Part shown: positions 1-7,703 of the stretch, one piece after another
Position numbering within the stretch: position 1 is the first letter of the stretch
Layout of the letters: every line of letters begins with the position of its first letter
Source: Kitasatospora purpeofusca
GTDB lineage: Bacteria; Actinomycetota; Actinomycetes; Streptomycetales; Streptomycetaceae
DNA length: 64,000 bases
NCBI RefSeq assembly: GCF_000718025.1
Contig: NZ_JODS01000017.1
Span: 62,001 to 126,000, forward strand
Direction of reading: 5' to 3'
Made by a program: the position numbers and the translations under genes
The notes under the pieces: generated by a model
What the model saw: the letters and a program-made list of their open reading frames with translations, nothing else
Told to the model about the DNA's origin: nothing
Databases searched by the model: none

Positions 1-677
1 GGTTGCCAGGGCGGGTTCTGCTGCGAGTAGACACCCGGCCAGGCGAAGACGGTGGGGGCCAGCACCAGGCCGCGTTCACCGTCCAACCGCCGCTGCACGT
101 CCACCCGGTGGCCGATCCTCAGCGTGTCGCGCTCCCAGCTCACCTGCGGGTGCAGGTCGGCGAAGAGCGCGGCCGGGCCGCCGGTCGACATCTGGCGGGC
201 CCGGCGCAGGATCTCGCCCTCGGTGAGGCGCTGGATGCGCGGCCAGTGCGGGGCGATCGCGGCCGCCCAGTACGCCAGGACCTCGCCCGCCAGACGGGCC
301 AGTCCGGCCTCCGGATCGCCGTACAGCTCGGCGACCAGGGGCGGCAGTTCACCGGTGAGCCGGGAGAGGTCGCGGCGCACCGCGGCCGGATCGGTGGCGG
401 CCAGCGCGGCCACCGCCTGTTCGATGCTGGGCGAGGTGTCGACCGGGACCGGGGTGAGGAAGTCCGGCACGTACACCGTGGGCAGCCGGACCAGTTGGGA
501 GAGCAGCGACCAGTCGACGCCGGCCAGCCGCTGCCCGGCCTGCCGCACCCAGGGCAGGTGGACGGCGTGTCGGCCCGGCTCCTTCAGCACCTCGACGCTG
601 GTGGCGACCTCGGAGAGCGGCGAGCAGGCGAACCTGGTCCTGGCGAGGTCCTGGGCGGAGAACTCCCAGACGAGCAC
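1..677 (-). CDS. ArsR-like transcriptional regulator with DUF5937-type N-terminal region (3' end cut by window edge)
   Basis: The first 225 residues are visible; the carboxy terminus lies beyond the left edge. I translated it from the minus strand starting at a GTG, with GGGAG 8 bases upstream. It opens LVWEFSAQDLARTRFACSPL, followed by HAVHLPWV, which resembles the N-terminal region (DUF5937) found in actinobacterial ArsR-type winged-helix regulators. The DNA-binding domain would be expected in the missing part, so the regulator call is inferred from the N-terminal family and the context. It diverges from an MFS transporter gene over an 88-base intergenic region that contains a perfect inverted repeat. 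That is the usual arrangement for a local repressor of an efflux gene. Confidence 0.7.
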   Translation of the reverse strand, partial: MLVWEFSAQDLARTRFACSPLSEVATSVEVLKEPGRHAVHLPWVRQAGQRLAGVDWSLLSQLVRLPTVYVPDFLTPVPVDTSPSIEQAVAALAATDPAAVRRDLSRLTGELPPLVAELYGDPEAGLARLAGEVLAYWAAAIAPHWPRIQRLTEGEILRRARQMSTGGPAALFADLHPQVSWERDTLRIGHRVDVQRRLDGERGLVLAPTVFAWPGVYSQQNPPWQ

Positions 678-707
678 GGCGGGCTCCCGGTGGGTTCAGG
701 TAGCTGA

Positions 708-729
708 GGATTCGACCAGGATCGAATCC
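708..729. promoter_or_regulatory. 22-bp inverted repeat in the regulator/MFS intergenic region, likely operator
   Basis: GGATTCGA, six bases, then TCGAATCC: a perfect 8-bp dyad placed between the divergent starts at 677 and 766. It is the right size and place for a dimeric winged-helix repressor. Binding by the adjacent ArsR-like protein is inferred. Confidence 0.5.
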
Positions 730-765
730 GTTTCCGCCGATGATCATGCCAGTAATGCTCGTGCC

Positions 766-2001
766 ATGACCACCGCAACACTCTCCCCGCTCCGCGACCG
801 CCTCGGCCTGCCGACCACCACCGGCCGCAACCGCCTGGTCGGCGCCCACCTCATCGACAGCCTCGGCACCGGACTGGTCCTCGCCTTCACCCTGGTCTAC
901 TTCGCCCGCAGTACGGGCCTTGGAATCGCCGCGATCGGCGCTGCCGTCACCACCGCGCGGCTGCTCGCCCTGCCCACCGCGATCGGCGTCGGCCCGCTGA
1001 TTGACCGGTACGGCGCCCGGGTGGTGGCGGCCGGCGGCAACGCCCTGTCCGCGGTCGCGTTCGGCGGCTACCTGCTCGCCGGGCAGCTCTGGCAGATCGT
1101 GCTGGTCTGCCTGCTCGCCCAGATCGGCCACGTCGCGTACTGGACCTCCAGCACCGGCCTGGTGGTGCTCGCCGCCGCCTCGGGAGAGCGGACCCGCTGG
1201 TTCGCACTGGTGCAGACGCTGCGCAACACCGGGATGGGCCTGGGCGGCGCGCTGGGCGCCCTCCTCGTGGGCGACGGCGGCACCGGCGGACTGCGGCTGT
1301 TGGTGGTGCTCAACGCGGCCAGCTACGTGGTCGCGACGGCACTGCTCGCCACCTGGCGGCCGGGGGCTGCCCCCGCTGCCGACGCTCCTGCTGCTGCCGA
1401 GCCTGCCGCGGCACCCGGCGGCTACCTGACGGTGCTGCGCGACCGCCGGTACCTGCTGCTGGTGGCGGTCAACCTCACCTTCGTCTTCGGCTCGATGATC
1501 CTCAGCATGCTGCTCGCCGTCTACGTCACCGAGGGCCTGCACCGCGAAGCCTGGCTGGCGGGCACGCTGCTGGTGCTCAACGGGCTGCAGGTGGTACTCA
1601 CCGGCAGCGTGGTGGCCGGGCGGCTGGAGCGGTTCCGCGCAACCCGGGTGATCGCCGCCGCCTCGCTCGTCAACGCCCTGGCCTTCGCGCTCTTCGCCGC
1701 CGTCGCCGCCACCCCCGGCTGGGCTGTCGTCACCGGGCTATACGCCGCGATGTTCGTCTACAACCTCGCCGAGACCATGGCCACCCCGTTCCGCGAGGAG
1801 CTCAGCGTCGCCTTCGCCGACCCGGCACTGCGCGGCCGCTACCTCGCCGTCTACCAGCTCTCCTGGAACCTCGGCCAGGCGGTCGCCCCCGGCCTGCTCA
1901 CCCTGCTGCTCAGCCGCGGCCCCGCCCTGCCCTGGCTCTTCCTGCTGCTGCTCTCGCTGCTGGCGGTGCCCGGCCTGCTCAAGCTGGAGCGGATGCGCTG
2001 A
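766..2001 (+). CDS. MFS transporter
   Basis: A 411-residue integral membrane protein with about twelve hydrophobic segments and a Pro/Ala-rich central cytoplasmic linker around residues 200-220, dividing two six-helix halves. GPLIDRYGARVV in the loop after the third helix fits MFS motif A (GxxxDRxGRR-like). It starts at the ATG after the divergent intergenic region; there is no strong Shine-Dalgarno site, and an AATGCT box six bases before the ATG leaves a leaderless transcript possible. A substrate cannot be read from the sequence. Pairing with an ArsR-like regulator suggests export of a drug or metabolite. A strong hairpin follows the stop codon. Confidence 0.85.
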   Translation: MTTATLSPLRDRLGLPTTTGRNRLVGAHLIDSLGTGLVLAFTLVYFARSTGLGIAAIGAAVTTARLLALPTAIGVGPLIDRYGARVVAAGGNALSAVAFGGYLLAGQLWQIVLVCLLAQIGHVAYWTSSTGLVVLAAASGERTRWFALVQTLRNTGMGLGGALGALLVGDGGTGGLRLLVVLNAASYVVATALLATWRPGAAPAADAPAAAEPAAAPGGYLTVLRDRRYLLLVAVNLTFVFGSMILSMLLAVYVTEGLHREAWLAGTLLVLNGLQVVLTGSVVAGRLERFRATRVIAAASLVNALAFALFAAVAATPGWAVVTGLYAAMFVYNLAETMATPFREELSVAFADPALRGRYLAVYQLSWNLGQAVAPGLLTLLLSRGPALPWLFLLLLSLLAVPGLLKLERMR

Positions 2002-2016
2002 CGGACTGTCTACTTG

Positions 2017-2058
2017 GTCGGGTACCCGGGTCACGGCAACGTGACCCGGCTACCCGAC
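2017..2058 (+). terminator. Hairpin terminator after the MFS gene
   Basis: An 18-bp stem with one mismatch (GTCGGGTA...GTCAC against GTGAC...TACCCGAC) and a 6-base loop begins 15 bases past the MFS stop. It can also end transcription of the convergent WD40-like fragment. Confidence 0.8.
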
Positions 2059-2081
2059 TTAGATGGGGCCCGTCCTGGCGG

Positions 2082-2684
2082 TCATGCTGCGTCGGTGGGT
2101 ACGGACGAGATGTCGACAACGAGGTAGCCCGAATCGGTTCCTGCGACGAGCAGACCTTGGTACTCCACGAGTGCGTCGACATGTTCCGGCAGGGGCAGTT
2201 TGTGTGCGGTTCTCGTGCGCGGGTTCCAGATCCGCACGGTCCTGTCACTGTAGGCGGTGGCGAGGCGGGGGGTGCCGTCGAGTGCGACGAAGGCTGCCAC
2301 CGCCTTGACGGCACTGGTGTGGCCGGCGAGTTGGAGGTGGGGCTCCCGGCGGCGGACGATGCCTGCAGTGAGGGTGGGGGGCCAGGTCTGTGAGCTGCGG
2401 GTGAGTGCTTCGGCAGGGGGCGGTGTGCCTTGGATGTAGGTGGTGCCGAGCCGACGCCACCACCGGCGTTGGCCGAGGCTGTCGAAGCCCGGCAGGTCGG
2501 TGCCGGTCTCGTGGACGTGGCTCTGGAAGAGGACGGTCCCGGCGATCGCGGGCGGCTGGTCGCCCGGAGCGAGGTCCGGGTGGAGTGTGTTGGTGGTGAT
2601 GCTGGTGAGGTCGAGGTTGTCGAGGACGTCGGTCGGCAGCTCCAAGCTCCTCGACAGGGTCGAGCTCATGGCAGGCCAGGACAC
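2082..2684 (-). pseudogene. WD40-repeat protein fragment
   Basis: A 200-residue reading frame whose last 80 residues form one WD40 blade plus a terminal strand: GHTSAVKAVAAF, then RLATAYSDRTVRIWNP, then LLVAGTDSGYLVVDI. Those elements match the end of the long WD40 proteins common in Streptomyces, which carry seven or more blades. The first 115 residues show no recognisable repeat, although they contain an ordinary-looking TTYIQGTPPPAEALT stretch. I read it as the surviving carboxy end of a larger gene joined to other sequence. A short functional protein is possible. Starts at the ATGs at 2684 or 2669 cannot be told apart. Confidence 0.5.
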
Positions 2685-2699
2685 CCGGACCGCAGGAAG

Positions 2700-3398
2700 T
2701 CAGTTACCGGGTGAGGTCGGGGGTGTGACGGACCAACCCGGGAGGGTGGGGAGCACGGCTTCGGCAACGTGGCGAACGGTGGCGTCGTCGACGGGCCGGC
2801 CGTCGTTCCGGAAGACAGCGATCTCGAAGGTCCGGCCGCCAGGGATCCCGTGGTCCTGTGCGGCGATGAGGTGCTCGACGCGGGAGCCGATGCCGAAGCC
2901 GGCCTTCCCCCGGGCGTCGGACCCGAAGGTCATGGCGTCTGTGCTGTAGGTCTGGGCCGGGTGGTCCAGAAGGGTGACCGAGTGGGGCAGGTAGCGAGGC
3001 GTGCCGGCTATCTCCTCGATCGTGGTGGAGCTCTCGGTCAGGGCGACGACATAGGTGCCGAGGCGTACCTCCGCCATGGCGGTGCCGAGGGCGAACGGCG
3101 CGGGCTGAGCGATGGAAACGCGGTCCTTCGGCGTGCCGAGCAGAGCAGGCAGGTCGGGTCGGTTGAGCGCTGCGCACAGGGCCGCGTAGCCGGGCGGGTC
3201 TGTTGGCCGGGCAGCCACGCATGCGGCCGGCGGTTCGGCCTGTTCCGTACGAGCGACGGTCATCACCCACGTGACTCCGCCGAGTCCGGCAGCAGCCAGT
3301 GCGGCCGTCGTCACCTTGGCCGTCGTCACCGTGGCCTTGGTGTTCCTGCGGGTCTTGCCGACTGTCAAGGACGACTCCGTCCGGTACGGCTCGACCAC
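2700..3398 (-). CDS. DUF6215-like membrane-anchored protein
   Basis: About 232 residues. A single transmembrane segment near the N-terminus (VTTAALAAAGLGGVTWVMTV) is followed by an exported domain. That domain contains LCAALNRPDLPALLGTP, VRLGTYVVALTES and a closing DDATVRHVAEAVLPTLPGW. These phrases are characteristic of the Streptomyces DUF6215 family, whose function is unknown. The frame stays open further upstream, so the start is uncertain. I chose the GTG at 3398 because it leaves a short cytoplasmic tail and does not run into the oppositely transcribed gene at 3586. Confidence 0.65.
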   Translation of the reverse strand: MVEPYRTESSLTVGKTRRNTKATVTTAKVTTAALAAAGLGGVTWVMTVARTEQAEPPAACVAARPTDPPGYAALCAALNRPDLPALLGTPKDRVSIAQPAPFALGTAMAEVRLGTYVVALTESSTTIEEIAGTPRYLPHSVTLLDHPAQTYSTDAMTFGSDARGKAGFGIGSRVEHLIAAQDHGIPGGRTFEIAVFRNDGRPVDDATVRHVAEAVLPTLPGWSVTPPTSPGN

Positions 3399-3585
3399 CG
3401 CGGTTCGGGGATCTGTTGAGCCGGGATGATCATAGGATGCCGCCCCTACGGACACCTCTGCTTTTGCGCGGAGCCGTCCCGGCCGGAAGGCCGGACCGGC
3501 GAACAGAGGAAATCGCTGCAGGACCGTGTCATTTCCCTGATCGGGGGCACCCGAGCCACGACCGGACGAGAAGGGAAGTGATCCC

Positions 3586-3807
3586 GTGGGTATCGGAGGC
3601 TGCGTCCTGCTGGCCGCGCTGGGCGCCGTACTGGCCTTCGCCGTGGACTGGGAGCCGTCGGGCGTGAACCTGCACATGGTGGGCTGGATCCTGCTGGTCG
3701 CCGGGCTGCTCGGCCTGCTCGTCAACGCGACGGTCCTCCGCCGCCGGCGCCACGGAGGTCGGGTCGGACCGGACGAGGTCGTCGAGGAACGGCGCTACTA
3801 CGAATGA
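3586..3807 (+). CDS. DUF6458 family small membrane protein
   Basis: A 73-residue protein with two hydrophobic helices (GIGGCVLLAALGAVLAFAV and VGWILLVAGLLGLLVNATV), a basic RRRRH patch and a polar tail ending RRYYE. The opening MGIGGCxLL and the second-helix VGWILLVAG are the signature of DUF6458 proteins, common and uncharacterised in actinobacteria. It begins at a GTG with a GAAGGGAAG ribosome-binding site upstream. It lies 46 bases before an RsbW-like ATPase gene on the same strand and may be cotranscribed with it. Confidence 0.75.
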   Translation: MGIGGCVLLAALGAVLAFAVDWEPSGVNLHMVGWILLVAGLLGLLVNATVLRRRRHGGRVGPDEVVEERRYYE

Positions 3808-3853
3808 GGCGCCCGTCGGACGGGCCGATCGCGCCGGACGAAGGAGCGCCCGG

Positions 3854-4288
3854 GTGGACGCGGGAAGGGAGGAACGGGTCGGCATGACCAGACTCGGAGC
3901 AGTGGGATGGGCCCGACGGCTACCGCTCTCGGCACCCGTGAGCGACGGCCGGGCCTGGGCGCGCAAGCACCTGCGAACCCTGGGCTGGGGCCGTGACACA
4001 CCCGTGGCGGACGCGGTCGTGCTGGCGGTGTCCGAGCTGCTGACGAACGCGCACATCCACGCACGAAGCGACGCGGAGCTGGTGCTCACCTGGGACGGCC
4101 GGTGCCTGCGCCTGAGCGTCCACGACCACAACCCCGCACTCCCGCAGCCCCAGGACGCGGACCCCGAGGCGACCGGCGGGAGGGGCCTGACGCTGGTGGC
4201 GGCCATGGCCGACCACTGGCAGACCCACCCGCACGCCGACGGCAAGACCATCACGGCGTGCTTCCACCCTCCCGGGCCGGGCGAATGA
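3854..4288 (+). CDS. RsbW-like ATP-binding protein (HATPase_c_2, anti-sigma/serine kinase family)
   Basis: About 144 residues forming a minimal GHKL ATPase fold. ADAVVLAVSELLTNAHIHA contains the N-box (E and N), LRLSVHDHNP is a G1-like Asp segment, and GGRGLTLVAAMADHW is the glycine-rich ATP lid. Members of this group bind sigma factors or phosphorylate STAS antagonists, and hundreds exist in Streptomyces. No STAS or sigma gene is adjacent, so its partner is unknown. Two starts are credible: the GTG at 3854 with AAGGAG 7 bases upstream, and an ATG at 3884 with AGGGAGGA. The 13-bp tandem array starts 53 bases past the stop. Confidence 0.8.
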   Translation: MDAGREERVGMTRLGAVGWARRLPLSAPVSDGRAWARKHLRTLGWGRDTPVADAVVLAVSELLTNAHIHARSDAELVLTWDGRCLRLSVHDHNPALPQPQDADPEATGGRGLTLVAAMADHWQTHPHADGKTITACFHPPGPGE

Positions 4289-4341
4289 GCGGTACCCCAC
4301 GCCGGACACCGAGGGCTCCGAGCGGCTGTCGGAGCCGTGAG

Positions 4342-4436
4342 GTCGGAGTCGGGCGTCGGAGCTGGGCGTCGGAGCTGGGCGTCGGAGCCGGACGTCGGAG
4401 CTGGGCGTCGGAGCCGGACGTCGGTCGGAGCCGGGA
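4342..4436. repeat. 13-bp tandem repeat array (about 7 copies)
   Basis: Six contiguous 13-base units run from 4342 to 4419, mixing the variants GTCGGAGCTGGGC and GTCGGAGCCGGAC. After GTCG a further degenerate unit follows at 4424-4436. The unit length is not a multiple of three, so the array is not simply a coding repeat. It lies between the RsbW-like gene and a broken lipoprotein gene. Confidence 0.85.
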
Positions 4437-4529
4437 GTCGCCGACGAGGACGTACTCGACCGGAGGAGTGTGTGGCTGCACGCTCCGTCCCCGGGGTGCC
4501 CCGACCACCCCTGACGACAGTGGATGAGA

Positions 4530-5254
4530 GCTGACGGCCCGCCAGCACGTCCCGCGCCTTCTTCAGCTGGTCGGCTCGCCTGCCGAGGAGATCGTCGAGG
4601 GCCTTCTTGTTCTTCTGTATCAGCTCCTGCTGATAGGCGGACTCGACCGCGTACCAGACGGCCACCAGGCCGGTCTCCTGCTTGCACCCGATGTCGGCCC
4701 CGGCGATCGCCTGCACGACTTCGCCGGTTGTCGACGGACAGTCCCGCGTTCCGGTGATCCGGACGGCCGCCGCACCGTGGTGGCCGATCGCCGGGGCGCC
4801 GCCGGGGCCCGGCCCGCCGTCCGGTGTCCCCGCCAGGGCTTCCAACTGCTGCGGGCTCAGCGGAGGGTGCTCCTGCGACGCCTGCGGGGGCGGGTGGTAG
4901 CCGTTGACCGCCGCTCCGGCCGGGTCGACGATGCCGTAACGCCGGTCGTTGCGACCGGGATCCGCGGGGGCCGGTCCGCTTGCTGCCGCTGGTGGCATCG
5001 GATGGCCCGCTCCGGCCATGCACTCACTGGTCAGCAGCGCCGGCGACCGCAGCAGCGTGCTGTGCCCCTGCGGATCGAGGACATAGGCGTCCAGCGGCAG
5101 TTCGGGGATCCGGCCGTCCGCGAGCACCGGGACCCGGCCGACGGCCGGGGACGGTACGTCGAGGCCCACACGCGGTGCCCCTCGGTCTCCGGACCCCGAT
5201 GCGCAGCCGCCGACCGAGAGCGACGGCGGCCACGACGGCGAACCCATCTCGCAT
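4530..5254 (-). pseudogene. Lipoprotein gene with frameshift in the signal peptide and no clear end
   Basis: The mature part reads well: CASGSGDRGAPRVGLDVPS, RVPVLADGRIPELPLDAYVL, SECMAGAGHPMPP, then a tail with AVWYAVESAYQQELIQKNK. The style is that of an uncharacterised Streptomyces lipoprotein family. In the frame of the mature part the residues before the lipobox (SVGGC) are not hydrophobic. The neighbouring frame encodes MRDGFAVVAAVAL, which would complete a normal lipoprotein signal peptide if joined to SVGGC. A one-base gain (or two-base loss) near 5215 would explain this. At the 3' side the frame has no stop after the family-like region and runs on through the 13-bp repeats, so the native end appears lost. 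Confidence 0.5.
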
Positions 5255-5488
5255 CCGAACGCCCGGGGCCACGGCCGCGCGTCCCCGGCGGAACGGCGGA
5301 CAGCAGGCCGACGACGCGCACCGCGCGCCCTCCTCGGCCAGCCTGGCCGCCGCCTCGTTGCGGGGGCCTCGTCCTGCCCGGTGCCCATGACTCTCGCCGA
5401 CCCCTGGCCCGGCGGACATCAGTCATCTGACTGCGGCTCGCGGACGCGGCGGGCTCACGGTCACCGCACCGGCTGCCGGACGGTGGGT

Positions 5489-6766
5489 TCAGGCGTCCTC
5501 GGGGTGGGTCGGGCCGGGTGGACGCGGCAGGGCGAGGGTGGCGAGGGCGCCGCCGTCCGGGGCGTTCGTCAAGGTCAGATCGGCGCCGAGCACCGCGGCC
5601 TGGCCGACGGCGATGGTGAGGCCCAGTCCGTGGCCCCGGCCGCGTTCGGCCGCGCCGGTGCGGAAGCGCTGCGGCCCGTCGGCGAGGAGGTCGTCCGGGA
5701 AGCCGGGACCGTGGTCGCGCACCGTGATCCGGGCACCGGTGACGGTGACTTCGACGGGCGGCGCGCCGTGCCGGTGGGCGTTGGCCACGAGGTTGGTGAC
5801 GATGCGCTCCACCCGGCGCGGGTCGGTCGGGACGACGGCGGGGGCCTCCGTCCGCAGCCGGGTCTCGCCGCCGGCCTGCGCTGCCGCGTGGGCGACGAGT
5901 TCGCCGAGCGGAACCTCGTCGACCCGGGCCCGCTCGGCACCGGCATCCAGGCGCGAGACCTCCAGCAGGTCCTCGACCAGGACCCGCAGGGCGAGCACCT
6001 GGGTGCGGACCAGGACCGCCGCCTCGTCGTCCTCCGGGAGCAGCCCCGCCGCCGTGACCAGGCCCATCAACGGCGTGCGCAGCTCGTGGGCGACATCGGC
6101 GGTGAAGCGCTTCTCCGCGGCCAGCCGCGCCTGGAGCGCGGCAGCCATCGCGTCCACCGCCGCCGAGATCTCGGTGATCTCGTCCCGGGCCCGGCCCTGC
6201 CTGCCGATCCGGGCGTCGAGGTCCCCGTCCGCGATCCGCCGGGCGGCACGGGAACCGCGGCTCAGCCGCCGGTTCGTCCGCTCCGCCACGAGAGCGGCCA
6301 CGGGCACGACGACCAGCAGCGCGGCGAGTGCCGCGGTGACCATGCTGCGGTCCAGCAGTTGGAGACTGCGTACCTGCGCACTCATGTCGGTCCGTACGAC
6401 GATCACCTGGTCCTCGCCGACCGGGGCCGCCGCCCAGAGCCAGTACCAGTTGGGCGCCTTGACGTCGTACCAGAGCGCGTGCGCTCCGGGCGTCCGCAGG
6501 TCGGCCACGGCCTGCGCCAGCGGTGCCGGCAGATCCGCCGTGGTCCGCAGGTCCGCGAAGGCCGGACGACGGCCCGTGAGCGAGAACTCCTTCTGCGCCG
6601 CGGCCACCTGCGCGGCCGCCAGTTCGCGCCCGGCCCGCTCAGCGCTGCGGTCCGCCGCCCGGTGGACGAGCACCCCGATCACAGCGGCGACCGCGCAGCA
6701 GGCCAGTGCGACCAGGGCCGCGACCTTCCAGCGCAGGGACCGCGGGTCGAACAGTCGCGTGGCCAT
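5489..6766 (-). CDS. Sensor histidine kinase (OmpR-partner type)
   Basis: A 425-residue membrane kinase. A transmembrane helix at about 14-35 and another at about 141-161 enclose an extracellular sensor domain of about 105 residues containing WYDVKAPNWYWLW. A HAMP segment follows, then the H-box AHELRTP with His227, then NLVANAHRHG (N box), DHGPGFP and GHGLGL (G boxes). It lies 4 bases downstream of the response-regulator gene, so the two are surely cotranscribed. The signal is unknown. The linked carboxypeptidase gene points to cell-wall sensing, and the domain order recalls CseC of S. coelicolor, but I cannot claim orthology. Confidence 0.9.
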   Translation of the reverse strand: MATRLFDPRSLRWKVAALVALACCAVAAVIGVLVHRAADRSAERAGRELAAAQVAAAQKEFSLTGRRPAFADLRTTADLPAPLAQAVADLRTPGAHALWYDVKAPNWYWLWAAAPVGEDQVIVVRTDMSAQVRSLQLLDRSMVTAALAALLVVVPVAALVAERTNRRLSRGSRAARRIADGDLDARIGRQGRARDEITEISAAVDAMAAALQARLAAEKRFTADVAHELRTPLMGLVTAAGLLPEDDEAAVLVRTQVLALRVLVEDLLEVSRLDAGAERARVDEVPLGELVAHAAAQAGGETRLRTEAPAVVPTDPRRVERIVTNLVANAHRHGAPPVEVTVTGARITVRDHGPGFPDDLLADGPQRFRTGAAERGRGHGLGLTIAVGQAAVLGADLTLTNAPDGGALATLALPRPPGPTHPEDA

Positions 6767-6770
6767 CCGC

Positions 6771-7556
6771 TCAGCCCCGCACGAGTTTGTAGCCGAAGCC
6801 CCGGACGGTCTCGATCCGGTCCGCCCCGATCTTCTTGCGCAGCCGCACCACGCACAGGTCGACGACCCGGGTGTCGCCCTCCCAGCCGTAGTCCCAGACG
6901 TCGCGCAGCAGACGGCGGCGGTCCAGGACCGCGCCCGGGTTCTCGGCGAAGGCCAGCAGCAGGCGCAGTTCGGTGGGCGTCAGCGGGACCGGCCGCCCGT
7001 CCAGGTGCACCTCCAGGCCGCGCAGGTCGACGGTCAGGCCGCCGAAGACGAGGAGGTCCGGTGAGGAGGGGGCCGTCGGCGACTCCGGGGACGCGGCCGG
7101 TCCGGTCGGCAGGTCCGACACGTCCGTGGCCCGTCCGTCCGGGGCGGGCTCCGGGGCGGGAGCCCGGTGGAAGGTGGCGCGGCGCAGCAGGGAGCGGATG
7201 CGGGCGACGAGGACGGGGATGTCCACCGGTTTGACCACGTAGTCGTCGGCGCCGGCCTCCAGCCCGGCCACGACGTCGAGGGCGTCGCCCCGGGCGGACA
7301 TCATCAGCACAGGGGTGAGGCTCTCCTCGCGGATCCGTCGGCACAGGCTGATGCCGTCGAGGCCCGGGAGCATCACGTCCAGGATCAGCACGTCGTGCGC
7401 CCCGGCCCGGAACGCCTCCAGGCCGTCGAGCCCGTCCCCGGTGACGTCGACCTCGTAGCCGTAGCGTTCCAGGGCCAGCTGCACCGAGCGGCGGATGACC
7501 GCGTCGTCCTCGACGAGCAGCACGCCGACCGGTTCAGGCACACGAATGGCGGACAA
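6771..7556 (-). CDS. OmpR/PhoB-family response regulator
   Basis: A 261-residue protein. The receiver domain has VEDD near residue 15, the phosphoacceptor Asp60 in LILDVMLPG, a serine in MMSARGD and the conserved lysine in YVVKP. A proline- and alanine-rich linker of about 35 residues, longer than usual, leads to a winged-helix domain (LTPTELRLLLAFAENPG, RVVDLCVVRLRKKIG, TVRGFGYKLV). The TTG at 7556 has GGAGA 4-5 bases upstream; a GTG at 7543 is the alternative. Its kinase is encoded immediately downstream. The receiver is CseB-like in MSARGDALDVVAGLEAGADDY. Confidence 0.9.
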   Translation of the reverse strand: MSAIRVPEPVGVLLVEDDAVIRRSVQLALERYGYEVDVTGDGLDGLEAFRAGAHDVLILDVMLPGLDGISLCRRIREESLTPVLMMSARGDALDVVAGLEAGADDYVVKPVDIPVLVARIRSLLRRATFHRAPAPEPAPDGRATDVSDLPTGPAASPESPTAPSSPDLLVFGGLTVDLRGLEVHLDGRPVPLTPTELRLLLAFAENPGAVLDRRRLLRDVWDYGWEGDTRVVDLCVVRLRKKIGADRIETVRGFGYKLVRG

Positions 7557-7703
7557 GGGTTCTCCGAATGTGTTCGCCCGGGGAGCTGCACTCGTCCGGG
7601 CCCGCGGGTAGTCGATCGTAGCCGTACGGGCGGCGGGGCTGCGGCGGGCCCGGTGCCGTAGGCGCGGGTTCGAAGACGGGCCCGACGGTGGCGCACGGGC
7701 CGG

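Noticed and set aside
4342..4436. CRISPR array
   Set aside because: The repeats are contiguous 13-base units without spacers, and no cas genes are present.
5489..7556. Naming the two-component pair cseB/cseC
   Set aside because: The receiver and kinase are similar in layout, but sigE and cseA are not adjacent, so orthology is not supported.
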